From Paenibacillus sp. JNUCC32 (GTDB lineage Bacteria; Bacillota; Bacilli; Paenibacillales; Paenibacillaceae), in contig NZ_CP062260.1 in NCBI RefSeq assembly GCF_014863545.1, forward strand, positions 3,038,001-3,102,000: a stretch of 64,000 nt of DNA. Direction: 5' to 3'. A model generated the notes under the pieces. That model was not told the origin of the DNA. It saw only the letters and a program-made list of their open reading frames with translations, and searched no databases. The stretch's first letter is position 1. Every line of letters starts with the position of its first letter. This document shows positions 33,587 through 42,017 of the stretch, in pieces. Both the position numbers and the translations under genes were made by a program.

Positions 33587-34591
33587 TTATTTAGCTTGCT
33601 TGGCTTTTTCGGCAAAGCTGTTGTTGACGATGGCATCCGGCGCTACCCGTTCCTTCAATTCCCCGGCTTGCTCCATCACGTCCAGCAGATTGTTCCACTC
33701 GGCCTCATCCACGATCGGATCGCTGGCATAACTGCCCTGCTCTTTGTAGCGCTTGACCGAGGACACCACGATATCGCGGTCGCTGTCTTTAAAATAAGGC
33801 AGGATCGCATCCGCGATATCTTCGGGGCTGCTCGCATCCACCCATTGCTGTGCCTTATACAGGGCGTTCGTAAACTTCTGCACCGTGGCATCGTTTTTGT
33901 TGATATAGCTTTGCTTTGTCATAAACACGGTGTACGGCAGATGCCCGCTTTCTACGCCAAAGGAAGCCACCACCTTGCCACGGCCTTCTTTTTCAAATAT
34001 GGAGGCCTGCGGCTCAAAGAGCTGGACAAACTCCCCCGTACCAGAAGCATACGCCGAAGCGATGTTCGCAAAATCGATGTTCTGAATCAGCTCCAGGTCC
34101 GCATGCGGATCGATTCCTTTGTTACGGAGCGTAAACTCGCCTGCCATCTGCGGCATGCCGCCCTTACGCTGACCGAGAAATACTTTGCCCTTCAGGTTGT
34201 TCCAGTCAAAATCACCCGATCCATCCCTGGCCATCAGAAACGTGCCGTCCGTCTGCGTCACTTGCCCGAAATTAATGACCGGGTCTTCAGACCCCTGTTG
34301 GTACACGTAAATCGAAGTTTCCGAGCCGACAAGCGCCACGTCGATGGCTCCGGACAGCAGAGCCGTCATCGTTTTGTCTCCGCCCGGGGTCGTCTGCAGC
34401 TCGACATCCAGCCCCTCTTCCTTGAAAAATCCTTTCTCCAATGCGACATACTGCGGCGCATAGAAGATCGAACGCGTCACTTCGCCGATCTTGACCTTCG
34501 TGGCCGATCCGCCGCCCCCGCACCCGGCAAGCGCAACTCCGCAGACCAGAAGCAAGCATAAAGCCAGCCCCCACCATTTTTGACGCTTCAT
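33587..34591 (-). CDS. ABC transporter substrate-binding lipoprotein, NMT1/SsuA-like
   Basis: A 334-aa protein. The signal peptide ends in the lipobox LAGC followed by Gly-rich linker GGGGS, so it is anchored outside the membrane. IFYAPQYVALEKGFFKEEGLDVEL and GAIDVALVGSE are typical of NMT1/THI5-like binding proteins for nitrate, taurine, sulfonates or pyrimidine precursors. ATG 34591 follows GGAGGG. No TPP riboswitch was found upstream, so thiamine-precursor uptake is not supported. Confidence 0.9.
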   Translation of the reverse strand: MKRQKWWGLALCLLLVCGVALAGCGGGGSATKVKIGEVTRSIFYAPQYVALEKGFFKEEGLDVELQTTPGGDKTMTALLSGAIDVALVGSETSIYVYQQGSEDPVINFGQVTQTDGTFLMARDGSGDFDWNNLKGKVFLGQRKGGMPQMAGEFTLRNKGIDPHADLELIQNIDFANIASAYASGTGEFVQLFEPQASIFEKEGRGKVVASFGVESGHLPYTVFMTKQSYINKNDATVQKFTNALYKAQQWVDASSPEDIADAILPYFKDSDRDIVVSSVKRYKEQGSYASDPIVDEAEWNNLLDVMEQAGELKERVAPDAIVNNSFAEKAKQAK

Positions 34592-34750
34592 TCGATAACC
34601 CTCCATTCCCATAGACCCAATGTTTCTTTTCAGCATATGCAAGCGTCAGCCCAAAGGTTAAACGCCTGGTTAGAGCATGCCGGCAAATTTGGATTGGCTC
34701 CACTTACGCAGGGAACGAATAAAAAGGACCCGGTTTCAAAACTCTTCCGA

Positions 34751-34782
34751 ATAAAAAAAGCGCAGCCCCTCGGGCTGCGCTT
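34751..34782 (-). terminator. Terminator of the carboxypeptidase gene
   Basis: GCGCAGCCC/GGGCTGCGC on the minus strand (34760-34780) is followed by TTTTTTTAT. Confidence 0.9.
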
Positions 34783-34789
34783 CTCGTGA

Positions 34790-36310
34790 TTATGACAGTT
34801 TGTAGATCTCTTTATATTTCTCTTCGAGATAATCGGCCAGATAATCCGGATTCAGTTCTTCACCGGTGACGCGTTCGATGATCTCGGACGGCTTCTCGCT
34901 CTTTCCGTATTTGTATACCTTGTCCGTCAGCCACTCCTTGATCGGAGCCAGGTTCCCGGCTTCGATGAGCTGGTCCAGATTCGGCAGCTCTTTGCGCATG
35001 GTGTGCAGCATCTGGGCCGCATACATGTTGCCAAGGGAGTACGAGGCGAAATACCCGAAATCCCCGCCGGACCAGTGAACGTCCTGAAGCACGCCCATCC
35101 CATCGTTCGGCGGCATAATGCCGAGGTATTCTTTATACTTCGCGTTCCAGGTCTCCGGAAGATCCTGCACCGCCAAACCTTCGTTAAAGAGTTTCTTCTC
35201 GATCTCATAACGAATGATGATGTGCAGGTTATAAGTAAGCTCATCTGCCTCAATTCGAATCAGAGAGTTCTCCACCTTGTTCGCGGCCAGGTAGAAGTCC
35301 TCTACGTCCACGTCCTTCAACTGTTCCGGGAAGTGCTGCTGCAAATCCGCGAAATAGCGGCGCCAGAACGGACGGCTGCGGCCGATCATATTTTCCCACA
35401 AACGGGATTGGGATTCATGGATGCCCATGGAGGTACCGCCGGAGAGCGGTGTCCCCGCGAGCTCCTTGTCGATATTCTGCTCGTAAAGGGCATGGCCTCC
35501 CTCGTGCAGGGAACTGAATACCGCGCTCAGCACATCGTCCGGCAGATACATGGTCGTAATCCGCACGTCTCCCGGGTTCAAGCCCGTGGCAAATGGATGC
35601 ACGCTCTCGTCCAAGCGTCCCGCTTCAAAGTCGTAGCCCATCTGCTCCAGCAGGAACAAGCTGAATTTCTCCTGCTGTTCCTTCGGAAACAGCTGTTTCA
35701 GGAAGCCCGTTTCCGGCTTGAAGGGCGATTCCTGGATCGCATGGACCAGCGGCACCAGACGCGCTTTCAAGCGGTCAAAGATGGCATCCACCTTTTCCAC
35801 CGTTAAATCCGGCTCATACATGTCGAGGAGCGTGTCGTATCGGGTGTCCTTCACGCCCCAATACTCGATAAACTCCTGCTTGAATGCTACAATCTTCGTT
35901 AAGTAAGGCTCGAAGCCTTCGAAATCGCTGTTCTTTTTTGCTTCCTCCCACTTCGTCTCCGATTGGGCGGCGAGAATGGAATATTCCTGGAAGCGCTCAG
36001 GCGGGATGGACTTGCTCTGGTCGTATACCTTGCGCACCTCCTCGATCATGCGGCGTTTGCGATCATCCAACTGCTCAGCCTGTTCCGGCTTGGCAAAGAA
36101 AGACAACAGCTCTCCCATCTCTTCCGATATTTGCAGTTTAAATGCCTCTGTGGAGAGAACCCCGATCGTTTCCGAGCGGATTTCGGTTCCTTTGCGCGGA
36201 GCGCCTGTCCGTAAATCCCAATGAAGTAGGCCAATAGCTTCGTAGTAACTCATGATTTTGCGAACCAATCGTTCAAATTGTTCCCATTGCTGTAAATGTT
36301 GTACTGCCAT
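34790..36310 (-). CDS. Carboxypeptidase, M32 family
   Basis: A 506-aa zinc metallocarboxypeptidase of the thermostable carboxypeptidase 1 type. The zinc motif is HEGGH (LHEGGHALYEQ), with the downstream Glu in GIHESQSRLWENM. DVRITTMY and the RIEADELTYNLHIIIRYEIE segment are also diagnostic. It removes C-terminal residues in the cytoplasm. ATG 36310 has AAGGTG upstream; the longer frame to 36391 lacks a ribosome site. Confidence 0.95.
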   Translation of the reverse strand: MAVQHLQQWEQFERLVRKIMSYYEAIGLLHWDLRTGAPRKGTEIRSETIGVLSTEAFKLQISEEMGELLSFFAKPEQAEQLDDRKRRMIEEVRKVYDQSKSIPPERFQEYSILAAQSETKWEEAKKNSDFEGFEPYLTKIVAFKQEFIEYWGVKDTRYDTLLDMYEPDLTVEKVDAIFDRLKARLVPLVHAIQESPFKPETGFLKQLFPKEQQEKFSLFLLEQMGYDFEAGRLDESVHPFATGLNPGDVRITTMYLPDDVLSAVFSSLHEGGHALYEQNIDKELAGTPLSGGTSMGIHESQSRLWENMIGRSRPFWRRYFADLQQHFPEQLKDVDVEDFYLAANKVENSLIRIEADELTYNLHIIIRYEIEKKLFNEGLAVQDLPETWNAKYKEYLGIMPPNDGMGVLQDVHWSGGDFGYFASYSLGNMYAAQMLHTMRKELPNLDQLIEAGNLAPIKEWLTDKVYKYGKSEKPSEIIERVTGEELNPDYLADYLEEKYKEIYKLS

Positions 36311-36442
36311 ACCAGCACACCTTCTTTTTTTTTTTATAATAGGATTCTTGTTTACTCTATTGATGATACTTTTTACAAGGTATATAATCAACTTCCAGAA
36401 AGAATAAATAACAATCTACATATAAAGGAGTGTCAGGAAGCC

Positions 36443-36772
36443 GTGATTATTCAACTCACCCCGCAAGCCGAGCTGAAGCTGAAGGACAAACTCGGGGGCA
36501 AGCCGGGCGCAATCAGGCTGATCTATGACACGGAGGGATGCGGATGTGCCGTTAACGGCGTCCCAGGCCTGCGTATTGTAGATGAGCCAACGCCGGATGA
36601 TCTTGCTGTCGAAACGGAAAGCCCGGTAACTGTTATTGTGAACCGCAAGCAGGCTGTTTTTTTTGAAGAGAAGATGAAACTCGATGCCGATCCGGCCGCC
36701 TACGCCTTCCGACTGGACAGCAGCGGACAGCATTATGGCACCAATATCCAGGTAGTGGATACCAGAGCGTGA
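36443..36772 (+). CDS. IscA/HesB-fold iron-sulfur cluster biosynthesis family protein
   Basis: A 109-aa protein resembling YqkB. It has LTPQAELKLKDKLGG then IRLIYDTEGCGCAVNGVPGLRI with a Cys-x-Cys pair, but without the full three-cysteine set of A-type carriers. The start is a GTG at 36443 with AGGAAG or AAGGAG upstream. Role in cluster assembly is a family-level inference. Confidence 0.8.
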   Translation: MIIQLTPQAELKLKDKLGGKPGAIRLIYDTEGCGCAVNGVPGLRIVDEPTPDDLAVETESPVTVIVNRKQAVFFEEKMKLDADPAAYAFRLDSSGQHYGTNIQVVDTRA

Positions 36773-36821
36773 GCAACAGCATTCTAAATGAATAATAGAT
36801 ACAAAAGGAGAGAAAAAATCG

Positions 36822-37391
36822 ATGGAAAAACACCTTAACAGCATACTTGAACACAACCGCAGCTTTGTAGAGAATAAAGAATACGAATCCTATCTGACAG
36901 GGCGTTTTCCTGAGAAGAAACTCGTGATTATCACCTGTATGGATACGCGCTTGGTCGAACTTCTGCCAAAAGCGATGAATTTCAAGAATGGCGATGTCAA
37001 AATCATCAAAAACGCCGGCGCAATCATTTCCCAGCCTTTCGGGAGCGTGATGCGGAGCGTCATGGTTGCGCTGTACGAGCTTCACGCGGAAGAAGTCATC
37101 GTTGTGGGCCACTATGAATGCGGCATGGCATCCCTGAACGCAGAGGATATGATCCAGCACATGAGAGACCGCGGCATTTCCGATGAAGTGCTGTCCACGC
37201 TGGAAAACTCCGGCATCCGGTTATCCAAATGGCTTCGCGGATTCGATAACATTACGGACGGCGTAAAAAATACGGTCAGCCTGATTAAAAACCACCCGCT
37301 CCTTCCTCCAAACGTGCCCGTCCATGGCATGGTCATCGACCCCAACACCGGTGCGCTTGATCTCGTCGTGGAAGGATACGAGAACGAATAA
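36822..37391 (+). CDS. Beta-class carbonic anhydrase
   Basis: A 189-aa protein. Zinc ligands are Cys39 (with the Asp-Arg dyad in CMDTRL) and HYEC (His and Cys). Fits the single-domain type I beta enzymes. It interconverts CO2 and bicarbonate in the cytoplasm. AAAGGAG precedes the ATG and a terminator follows. Confidence 0.93.
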   Translation: MEKHLNSILEHNRSFVENKEYESYLTGRFPEKKLVIITCMDTRLVELLPKAMNFKNGDVKIIKNAGAIISQPFGSVMRSVMVALYELHAEEVIVVGHYECGMASLNAEDMIQHMRDRGISDEVLSTLENSGIRLSKWLRGFDNITDGVKNTVSLIKNHPLLPPNVPVHGMVIDPNTGALDLVVEGYENE

Positions 37392-37410
37392 AGCAACCAA
37401 AGTCAAATGG

Positions 37411-37442
37411 AAGCACAAACGCGTACGCGTTTGTGCTTTTTT
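37411..37442 (+). terminator. Terminator after carbonic anhydrase
   Basis: A near-perfect hairpin (AAGCACAAACGCG and complement) is followed by TTTTTTAG. Confidence 0.9.
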
Positions 37443-37595
37443 AGTCACAATTTTGCCAAAAGCAGAGAGAAAGCCCCCTCCCCCGGTTGTCAAACCATAC
37501 AGTTTCAGTGTACACTTTTTATCAACCGGACCGATAGGCGGATTATCATTCCTGCCTTGGCGTCCACGATATGCGTTTCAAAGGGAGTTATGTCC

Positions 37596-38174
37596 ATGAA
37601 TACGTTGTCATACGGCTTGTTAGGATTACTAGCAAGAAGAGAATCATCAGGATACGATTTGATGCTTCGCATACAGCCTTTTTGGCAAGCCAAACACAGT
37701 CAAATCTATCCACTGCTGTCCAGCATGGAGGAGAAACAGCTGTTGTCCTCGCACTGGGTTCAGCAAAGCGATAAACCGGACAAAAAAATTTATGCGATTA
37801 CAGAAAAAGGCATGCAGAAGCTGCGTGAATGGATGTACCAACCGATTGCGCCTGCAGTCACCAAGGATGAGCTTTCTCTTCGAACCTTTTGCCTGTGGTT
37901 GACGGAGATCGGCATCGCCGTCGATATTTTCGAAGACCGCAGAATCGGGTATCTGGAGAAAAAGCGTTACTACGAGCAGATTTTAGCGGGGATTCCGGAG
38001 GACACCCGCGAGATCGGAAGCAAGGCATTCAGCAATTATGTGCTCGCTACCAAAGGACTGATGATGGCTGAAACCGAGCTGAAATGGTGCGATTGGGTAC
38101 TGGAATTATTGAGACAGCAGCAGCGCGCTACAGCCTCGAACCATGGCCGCACAAATTTTGAAACCTTATCGTGA
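37596..38174 (+). CDS. PadR-family transcriptional regulator
   Basis: A 192-aa protein. An N-terminal winged helix (LGLLARRESSGYDLMLRI ... QIYPLLSSMEEKQLL ... KKIYAITEKG) is joined to a C-terminal helical dimerisation domain (VirR/AphA-like). ATG 37596 is 8 bp after AGGGAG. No obvious target gene adjoins it. Confidence 0.92.
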   Translation: MNTLSYGLLGLLARRESSGYDLMLRIQPFWQAKHSQIYPLLSSMEEKQLLSSHWVQQSDKPDKKIYAITEKGMQKLREWMYQPIAPAVTKDELSLRTFCLWLTEIGIAVDIFEDRRIGYLEKKRYYEQILAGIPEDTREIGSKAFSNYVLATKGLMMAETELKWCDWVLELLRQQQRATASNHGRTNFETLS

Positions 38175-38229
38175 CTCGTCCGTATTACTCTTTATACTCT
38201 AAATTAACTGGGAGGTTCGACAGAACACG

Positions 38230-38673
38230 ATGAAAAAAGTATTGACGATTCTAGTAGCGATTACACTGTTCTTTGTAGCGCTGACACCTGATTCCGCAGA
38301 TGCCAGAAGAGGTGGCGGAGGTTTCAAATCCGGAACCAAGTCATACAACAGCACTCCGAAAAAGAATGATACCAATAATGTGCAACAAACGAACAACCGT
38401 TCCAATACAGGGGCAGCCGCTAACACGAAAAAACCAGGATTTTTTAGCGGTGGCAGCTTGATGAAAGGACTTATGATCGGTGGTCTGGCCGGATTGCTCT
38501 TCGGCAGCATGTTCGCCGGCATGGGCTTCATGGGCGAAATTATGGGATTGCTCATTAACCTGATCGCAATCTGGGCTTTGATTATGATCGTTATGGCTGT
38601 TGTACGTGCCGTGAAGAATCGTCGTAAACAAAACGAGCCTCGCGACAACAACAATCACAATAACCGGTACTAA
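38230..38673 (+). CDS. Secreted/membrane protein of unknown function
   Basis: A 147-aa protein. A signal peptide (MKKVLTILVAITLFFVAL) is followed by a Gly/Asn/Thr-rich linker. Two hydrophobic spans lie at about 78-125 (GLMIGGLAGLLFGSMFAGMGF; LLINLIAIWALIMIVMAVV), and an Arg/Asn-rich tail ends the protein. The layout resembles bacterial Tim44-like or glycine-zipper membrane proteins. It is 4 bp upstream of the YxcD-like gene, probably one operon. Confidence 0.7.
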   Translation: MKKVLTILVAITLFFVALTPDSADARRGGGGFKSGTKSYNSTPKKNDTNNVQQTNNRSNTGAAANTKKPGFFSGGSLMKGLMIGGLAGLLFGSMFAGMGFMGEIMGLLINLIAIWALIMIVMAVVRAVKNRRKQNEPRDNNNHNNRY

Positions 38674-38676
38674 TCC

Positions 38677-38955
38677 ATGGTTCTAAGCATGGACGAAATC
38701 GTCAATGCGGTCTGCCTTCACCAAGCGGAACGCAGAGGCGTCAAACCAACGGACGTATCACTTGAGCTTAGCTGGGACGAAGATACGGGATATACGGCCG
38801 AAGTATGGGTCAACGGAAGAACTCAGTATTTGATTGAGGCCAACCTCATCGAGGCCATTCTCCGCTACCTTCACTCCGAGTACAATATCCGCGCATACAG
38901 CGAGCAGGTAAGACTTGAGCTGGAAGATGAAATTATTGCCATTGTTCAGCAATAA
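38677..38955 (+). CDS. YxcD/DUF2653-like protein
   Basis: A 92-aa protein. MDEIVNAVCLHQAERRGV and DVSLELSWDEDTGYTAEVWVNGR match the YxcD (DUF2653) family. No ribosome site is clear, so the start (ATG 38677 or 38689) is uncertain and coupling to the upstream gene is likely. Function unknown. A terminator follows. Confidence 0.8.
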   Translation: MVLSMDEIVNAVCLHQAERRGVKPTDVSLELSWDEDTGYTAEVWVNGRTQYLIEANLIEAILRYLHSEYNIRAYSEQVRLELEDEIIAIVQQ

Positions 38956-38971
38956 GGCTATGAATTATATA

Positions 38972-39008
38972 AAAGCAGCCCTTCGCCATTGTGCGAGGGG
39001 CTGCTTTT
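38972..39008 (+). terminator. Terminator after the yxcD-like gene
   Basis: AAAGCAGCCC/GGGGCTGCTTT-type hairpin extended by TCGC/GCGA is followed by TTTTT. Confidence 0.85.
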
Positions 39009-39345
39009 TGGATTACCAAAATGTAGATCCATTCGTACACCGAATGAAGTATCCGTCCAAGAAAAGCACTTCAACCATATCTGCGCCTTCTTCTATTAGT
39101 TATACGAGTTATACGAACGCCATAATGATTAGCTTCGCTTAGTCTTTACCTGCGTTTCTGCCCGGATTAGGCGAATCAAGCTCTTTCCGCTTACCCTCCT
39201 TATGCCATTCCTCATACTGTTCACCGATCTGAAGAAAGGAATTTATTGATCATATCCTTCATTTCTCTCATCCTAGGCATACTTCAAAAGGGTGGTTGCA
39301 TTATCCACCTTGTATTTTTGCAGAAGCTTGAGATAACGAAGCAGT
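39009..39345. other. Gene-poor stretch with a possible gene remnant
   Basis: No intact gene is seen. On the minus strand about 39143-39250 an open frame without a start codon reads QIGEQYEEWHKEGKRKEL and continues 12 residues to a stop. This could be the tail of a decayed small gene. The rest looks like ordinary intergenic DNA. Confidence 0.35.
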
Positions 39346-39807
39346 TTAGTCCCTATGTAAGATTCGTTCGTGCTCTCTTAAACTGTTTGGGATATGACCT
39401 GCAGCAAAAACGATACTGAACATAAACAACAGGATGGAATGCAAAACCACCGAACCAGCCAGAAAATAAAGGACCGGAGTTATCGCTAGTGGTACCGGAA
39501 TCCCCATAACCGGCTTGAATAACAGCCCATAATCCCTGTCGTTCAAAAAGTATCGGCACCATCCTCCATAGTATAGCAATAGCGCTAGAATCATTACGAT
39601 GAGCGAGATGATTTCGTACCCGTGCCGGAGCTGCACCGCAAAAAATAAAGGGACGATCATGGTCCCGATTCGCCCGATCCCTTCGGCAACCGAGAAGATC
39701 AAGCTGGGATTGGGCCGACCGGACATGTTATGCGGCGCGCGTCTAAAGAACAAGAAATTAGGAAGCAGAACCAGAAAAGGCATGAAGAGACTCGTTGGAT
39801 GAAACAA
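39346..39807 (-). CDS. Small integral membrane protein of unknown function
   Basis: A 153-aa protein with about five hydrophobic spans (SLFMPFLVLLPNFLFF; GTMIVPLFFAVQL; IISLIVMILALLLYYGGW; LAITPVLYFLAGSVVL; LLFMFSIVFAAGHIP). The start is TTG 39807 with GGAGGG 7 bp upstream. No family is recognised. Confidence 0.6.
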   Translation of the reverse strand: MFHPTSLFMPFLVLLPNFLFFRRAPHNMSGRPNPSLIFSVAEGIGRIGTMIVPLFFAVQLRHGYEIISLIVMILALLLYYGGWCRYFLNDRDYGLLFKPVMGIPVPLAITPVLYFLAGSVVLHSILLFMFSIVFAAGHIPNSLREHERILHRD

Positions 39808-39947
39808 AACCGTTCCCTCCTTTTCTAGTGAAGCTGTACTTCAGCTTATTCGTCTACTCCCCATTATACGATTCAATGAGAAACTTCGCGGGGCGTCTCT
39901 TACCGCATTTTTAAACAGGTCCCGATTGATCGTAAACCGTTTCATCG

Positions 39948-40547
39948 TTATTCTCCACCATGATGTTGTCCCGCCAACCCGTAAAAGAACAGCTCCATCA
40001 AGCTCTCCAAGCTGATGGCGAATTCGCGGTTAGCCGAATCCCAGCGCCGGCCGAGCTCATTCATGAACATCGTGAAGAACAGCATCGTCGCCTCTTCGGT
40101 TTGCTCCTTATCGATATAACCTTCTTGTTTCCCGAGTGCAACAAACTTCATGAAAAAGCCTTTAATCTTCTGCTCACTTTCCTGCCGAATCTTCAGATCG
40201 ATGCTGTGATCTTCAAAGGCTTGAATTCGCCGAAACTCTTCCGACAAGAAGGTCAAATTATTAGCTTCCAGCAGCATGATTGCTTTGGTCTTCTCCGGGA
40301 ATGGCAGGTCGGATTCCAGGATACGGTCATACTCCGCCAACTGCTTGTCCATCCAATTCATGATCATATCATGGTAAAGCTGATCTTTGGTTCCGAAATA
40401 GTTGTATATCGTCGCTGGAGACACTCCTGCCTGTTGGGCGATTTCGTTCACGCTGACCTTTTGGTAACCGTGCCTTGTAAAGAGCTGGAATGCGGCATCG
40501 AAGACCTGTTCGATTTTTAGCTGCTTTCTTCGTTCATACCCGTTCAT
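39948..40547 (-). CDS. TetR-family repressor
   Basis: A 199-aa protein. The N-terminal helix-turn-helix is VNEIAQQAGVSPATIYNYFGT; the C-terminal ligand domain is aromatic-rich. It is divergent from the membrane protein gene at 40716. Two similar 20-bp palindromes lie in the shared intergenic region, fitting control of both genes. Confidence 0.92.
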   Translation of the reverse strand: MNGYERRKQLKIEQVFDAAFQLFTRHGYQKVSVNEIAQQAGVSPATIYNYFGTKDQLYHDMIMNWMDKQLAEYDRILESDLPFPEKTKAIMLLEANNLTFLSEEFRRIQAFEDHSIDLKIRQESEQKIKGFFMKFVALGKQEGYIDKEQTEEATMLFFTMFMNELGRRWDSANREFAISLESLMELFFYGLAGQHHGGE

Positions 40548-40586
40548 ATGTTCTTCACCTCAATTGAAGTATATATTAAGTTTTAG

Positions 40587-40606
40587 AGTAATTCAATTTA
40601 TTCACT
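40587..40606. promoter_or_regulatory. Candidate TetR operator 1
   Basis: AGTAATTCAATTTATTCACT is an imperfect palindrome matching operator 2 at most positions. It lies on the tetR side of the intergenic region. Confidence 0.55.
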
Positions 40607-40615
40607 ATAAAACAA

Positions 40616-40643
40616 TTGACAATCACCTATTTGTAGTTATATT
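40616..40643 (+). promoter_or_regulatory. Promoter of the TetR-linked unit
   Basis: TTGACA (40616-40621), 16-bp spacer, TATATT (40638-40643). Operator 2 lies at the expected transcription start. Confidence 0.75.
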
Positions 40644-40651
40644 GTTTTTAT

Positions 40652-40671
40652 AGTAAATCAATTCAATTACT
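40652..40671. promoter_or_regulatory. Candidate TetR operator 2
   Basis: AGTAAATCAATTCAATTACT, a palindrome with AGTAA/TTACT ends just downstream of the -10 box, where binding would block transcription. Confidence 0.6.
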
Positions 40672-40715
40672 ACATAATTTAATTTAAATCACAAAAGAAA
40701 TGAGTGTGTTACGTG

Positions 40716-41273
40716 ATGAAAATCGTAAAGATTCCTTCGATTCTGCATGATGTTTTTGGTGAAAAGCAGTCCGTTGGCTCTATTCTGGTCATCCTGCTGT
40801 TCGGTGGACTTCTAACCATCGCGGTGAGCTTCATTTATCCTGAAATCACAAACTCTTTGCCTATATGGCGCAGTGTCCTTGCCTTATTGCTTATCTTCGA
40901 TATATTCGCCGGCTGCATTGCCAATTTCACAATCTCAACCAGTAATTTCTACGCGTCCCGAAAAACGAATCGGACAGTGTTCCTTGCGATACATGTGCAT
41001 ATCATCATAATTGCGCTTCTATTGGATACCGATATCGGGTATGCCGTCGGTATATGGGCATATACCATCGCTGGAGCTGTGACCGTGAATGCGCTGATCG
41101 GGAAATCATCGCAGCGATTTATAGGAGGCTTGCTCCTTTCGATCGGCATAGGGGTTACGTTCTTGCTGTCCAGCATCCAGCCCTACATGTTATTGGCCGG
41201 CACCCTGTTTATGCTGAAAGTATTGTACAGCTTTGCTGTAGATCATTATGGCAAAGCAGTAGAGAAATCATGA
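40716..41273 (+). CDS. Membrane protein of unknown function in the TetR-linked unit
   Basis: About 185 aa with five or six hydrophobic spans (SILVILLFGGLLTIAVSFIY; VLALLLIFDIFAGCIANF; IHVHIIIIALLLDTDIGYAV; FIGGLLLSIGIGVTFLL; MLLAGTLFMLKVLYSFAV). No family is recognised. ATG 40716 is preferred over GTG 40704; both have weak ribosome sites. The stop overlaps the following acetyltransferase start (ATGA). Confidence 0.65.
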   Translation: MKIVKIPSILHDVFGEKQSVGSILVILLFGGLLTIAVSFIYPEITNSLPIWRSVLALLLIFDIFAGCIANFTISTSNFYASRKTNRTVFLAIHVHIIIIALLLDTDIGYAVGIWAYTIAGAVTVNALIGKSSQRFIGGLLLSIGIGVTFLLSSIQPYMLLAGTLFMLKVLYSFAVDHYGKAVEKS

Positions 41274-41910
41274 ACATTCCATGCAGAGTATCAAAGCTGA
41301 CCCAAGCAGATAAAATCTTATTTTCATCCATTATGAACCGGGCATTTGCCCGCGATCCTTTGTTTCTGCATGCATTTGGCGATCCAGAGCTTGATCGTGA
41401 ATCAAGCAGCAGAGCGGCTGCATTTGTCTCCTTCATGTTTGATAAAAGCTTTCTGCTGCATGAAGAAATATGGGGCTATTATGAAAACGAAATCTTGCTC
41501 GGTACCTTCATTGTAGAGAAACCCGGCATAAGCAAGCTTAAGCGTTTGAAGGGCGCTTTTTTGCTGATTGGAAGACTCTTGCCGTTGTTATTCCAACTCC
41601 CAGTCAAAACATTGAGATTCCTGAATGCCTATATGGGCATGACGAGATCGGCTGCTCCTTCTTCTCCGCACCATTATCTCATTATGATCGGAGTGAATCC
41701 GGAGGTCCAAGGCAGGGGAATTGGAACAGCAATGCTGCGGCACCTGCTTCAAGTGGTTAATTCGGATCACAATTCACATGGAATCGCGCTCGATACTGAA
41801 AATAAAGGGATGTAAATTTGTATCAAAGATGGGGATTTGTTTTGAGGCATGAAGAAAAAATCAACGCCCTGACCGTGTATTGCATGTTCTATCAGAAAGA
41901 CGATTTTTAA
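41270..41910 (+). pseudogene. GNAT acetyltransferase, frameshifted near its C-terminus
   Basis: The first 181 codons (MNIPCRVSKLTQADKILF ...) encode a GNAT domain with the acetyl-CoA loop VNPEVQGRGIGTAML and reach ALDTENKGM, then a stop at 41813-41815. In another frame the expected GNAT end follows at once: LYQRWGFVLRHEEKINALTV ... YQKDDF to 41910. Adding one A (GGGATGTAAAT to GGGAATGTAAAT) would restore ENKGNVNLYQRWGF. So a single-base loss, or a sequencing error, breaks the gene. It lies in an operon between the membrane protein and the UbiD-like gene. Confidence 0.8.
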
Positions 41911-42017
41911 TGACGGAGCCGTTTGTCCATTCTATATCGGGCGTCATTGACCTTCGCCATGAGATTGTCGATAATAGTAGAATAAGTTCACTATCTACAA
42001 GGGATTGGAGCTATGTA

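Noticed and set aside
34592-34745. TPP riboswitch before the NMT1-like binding protein
   Set aside because: A segment ending in CGCAGGGAAC resembles part of the TPP aptamer only on the plus strand, opposite to the gene, and the CTGAGA core is missing.
36296-36442. N-terminal extension of the IscA-fold protein from ATG 36296
   Set aside because: It would run through the carboxypeptidase promoter region, has no ribosome site, and the domain begins at the GTG 36443.
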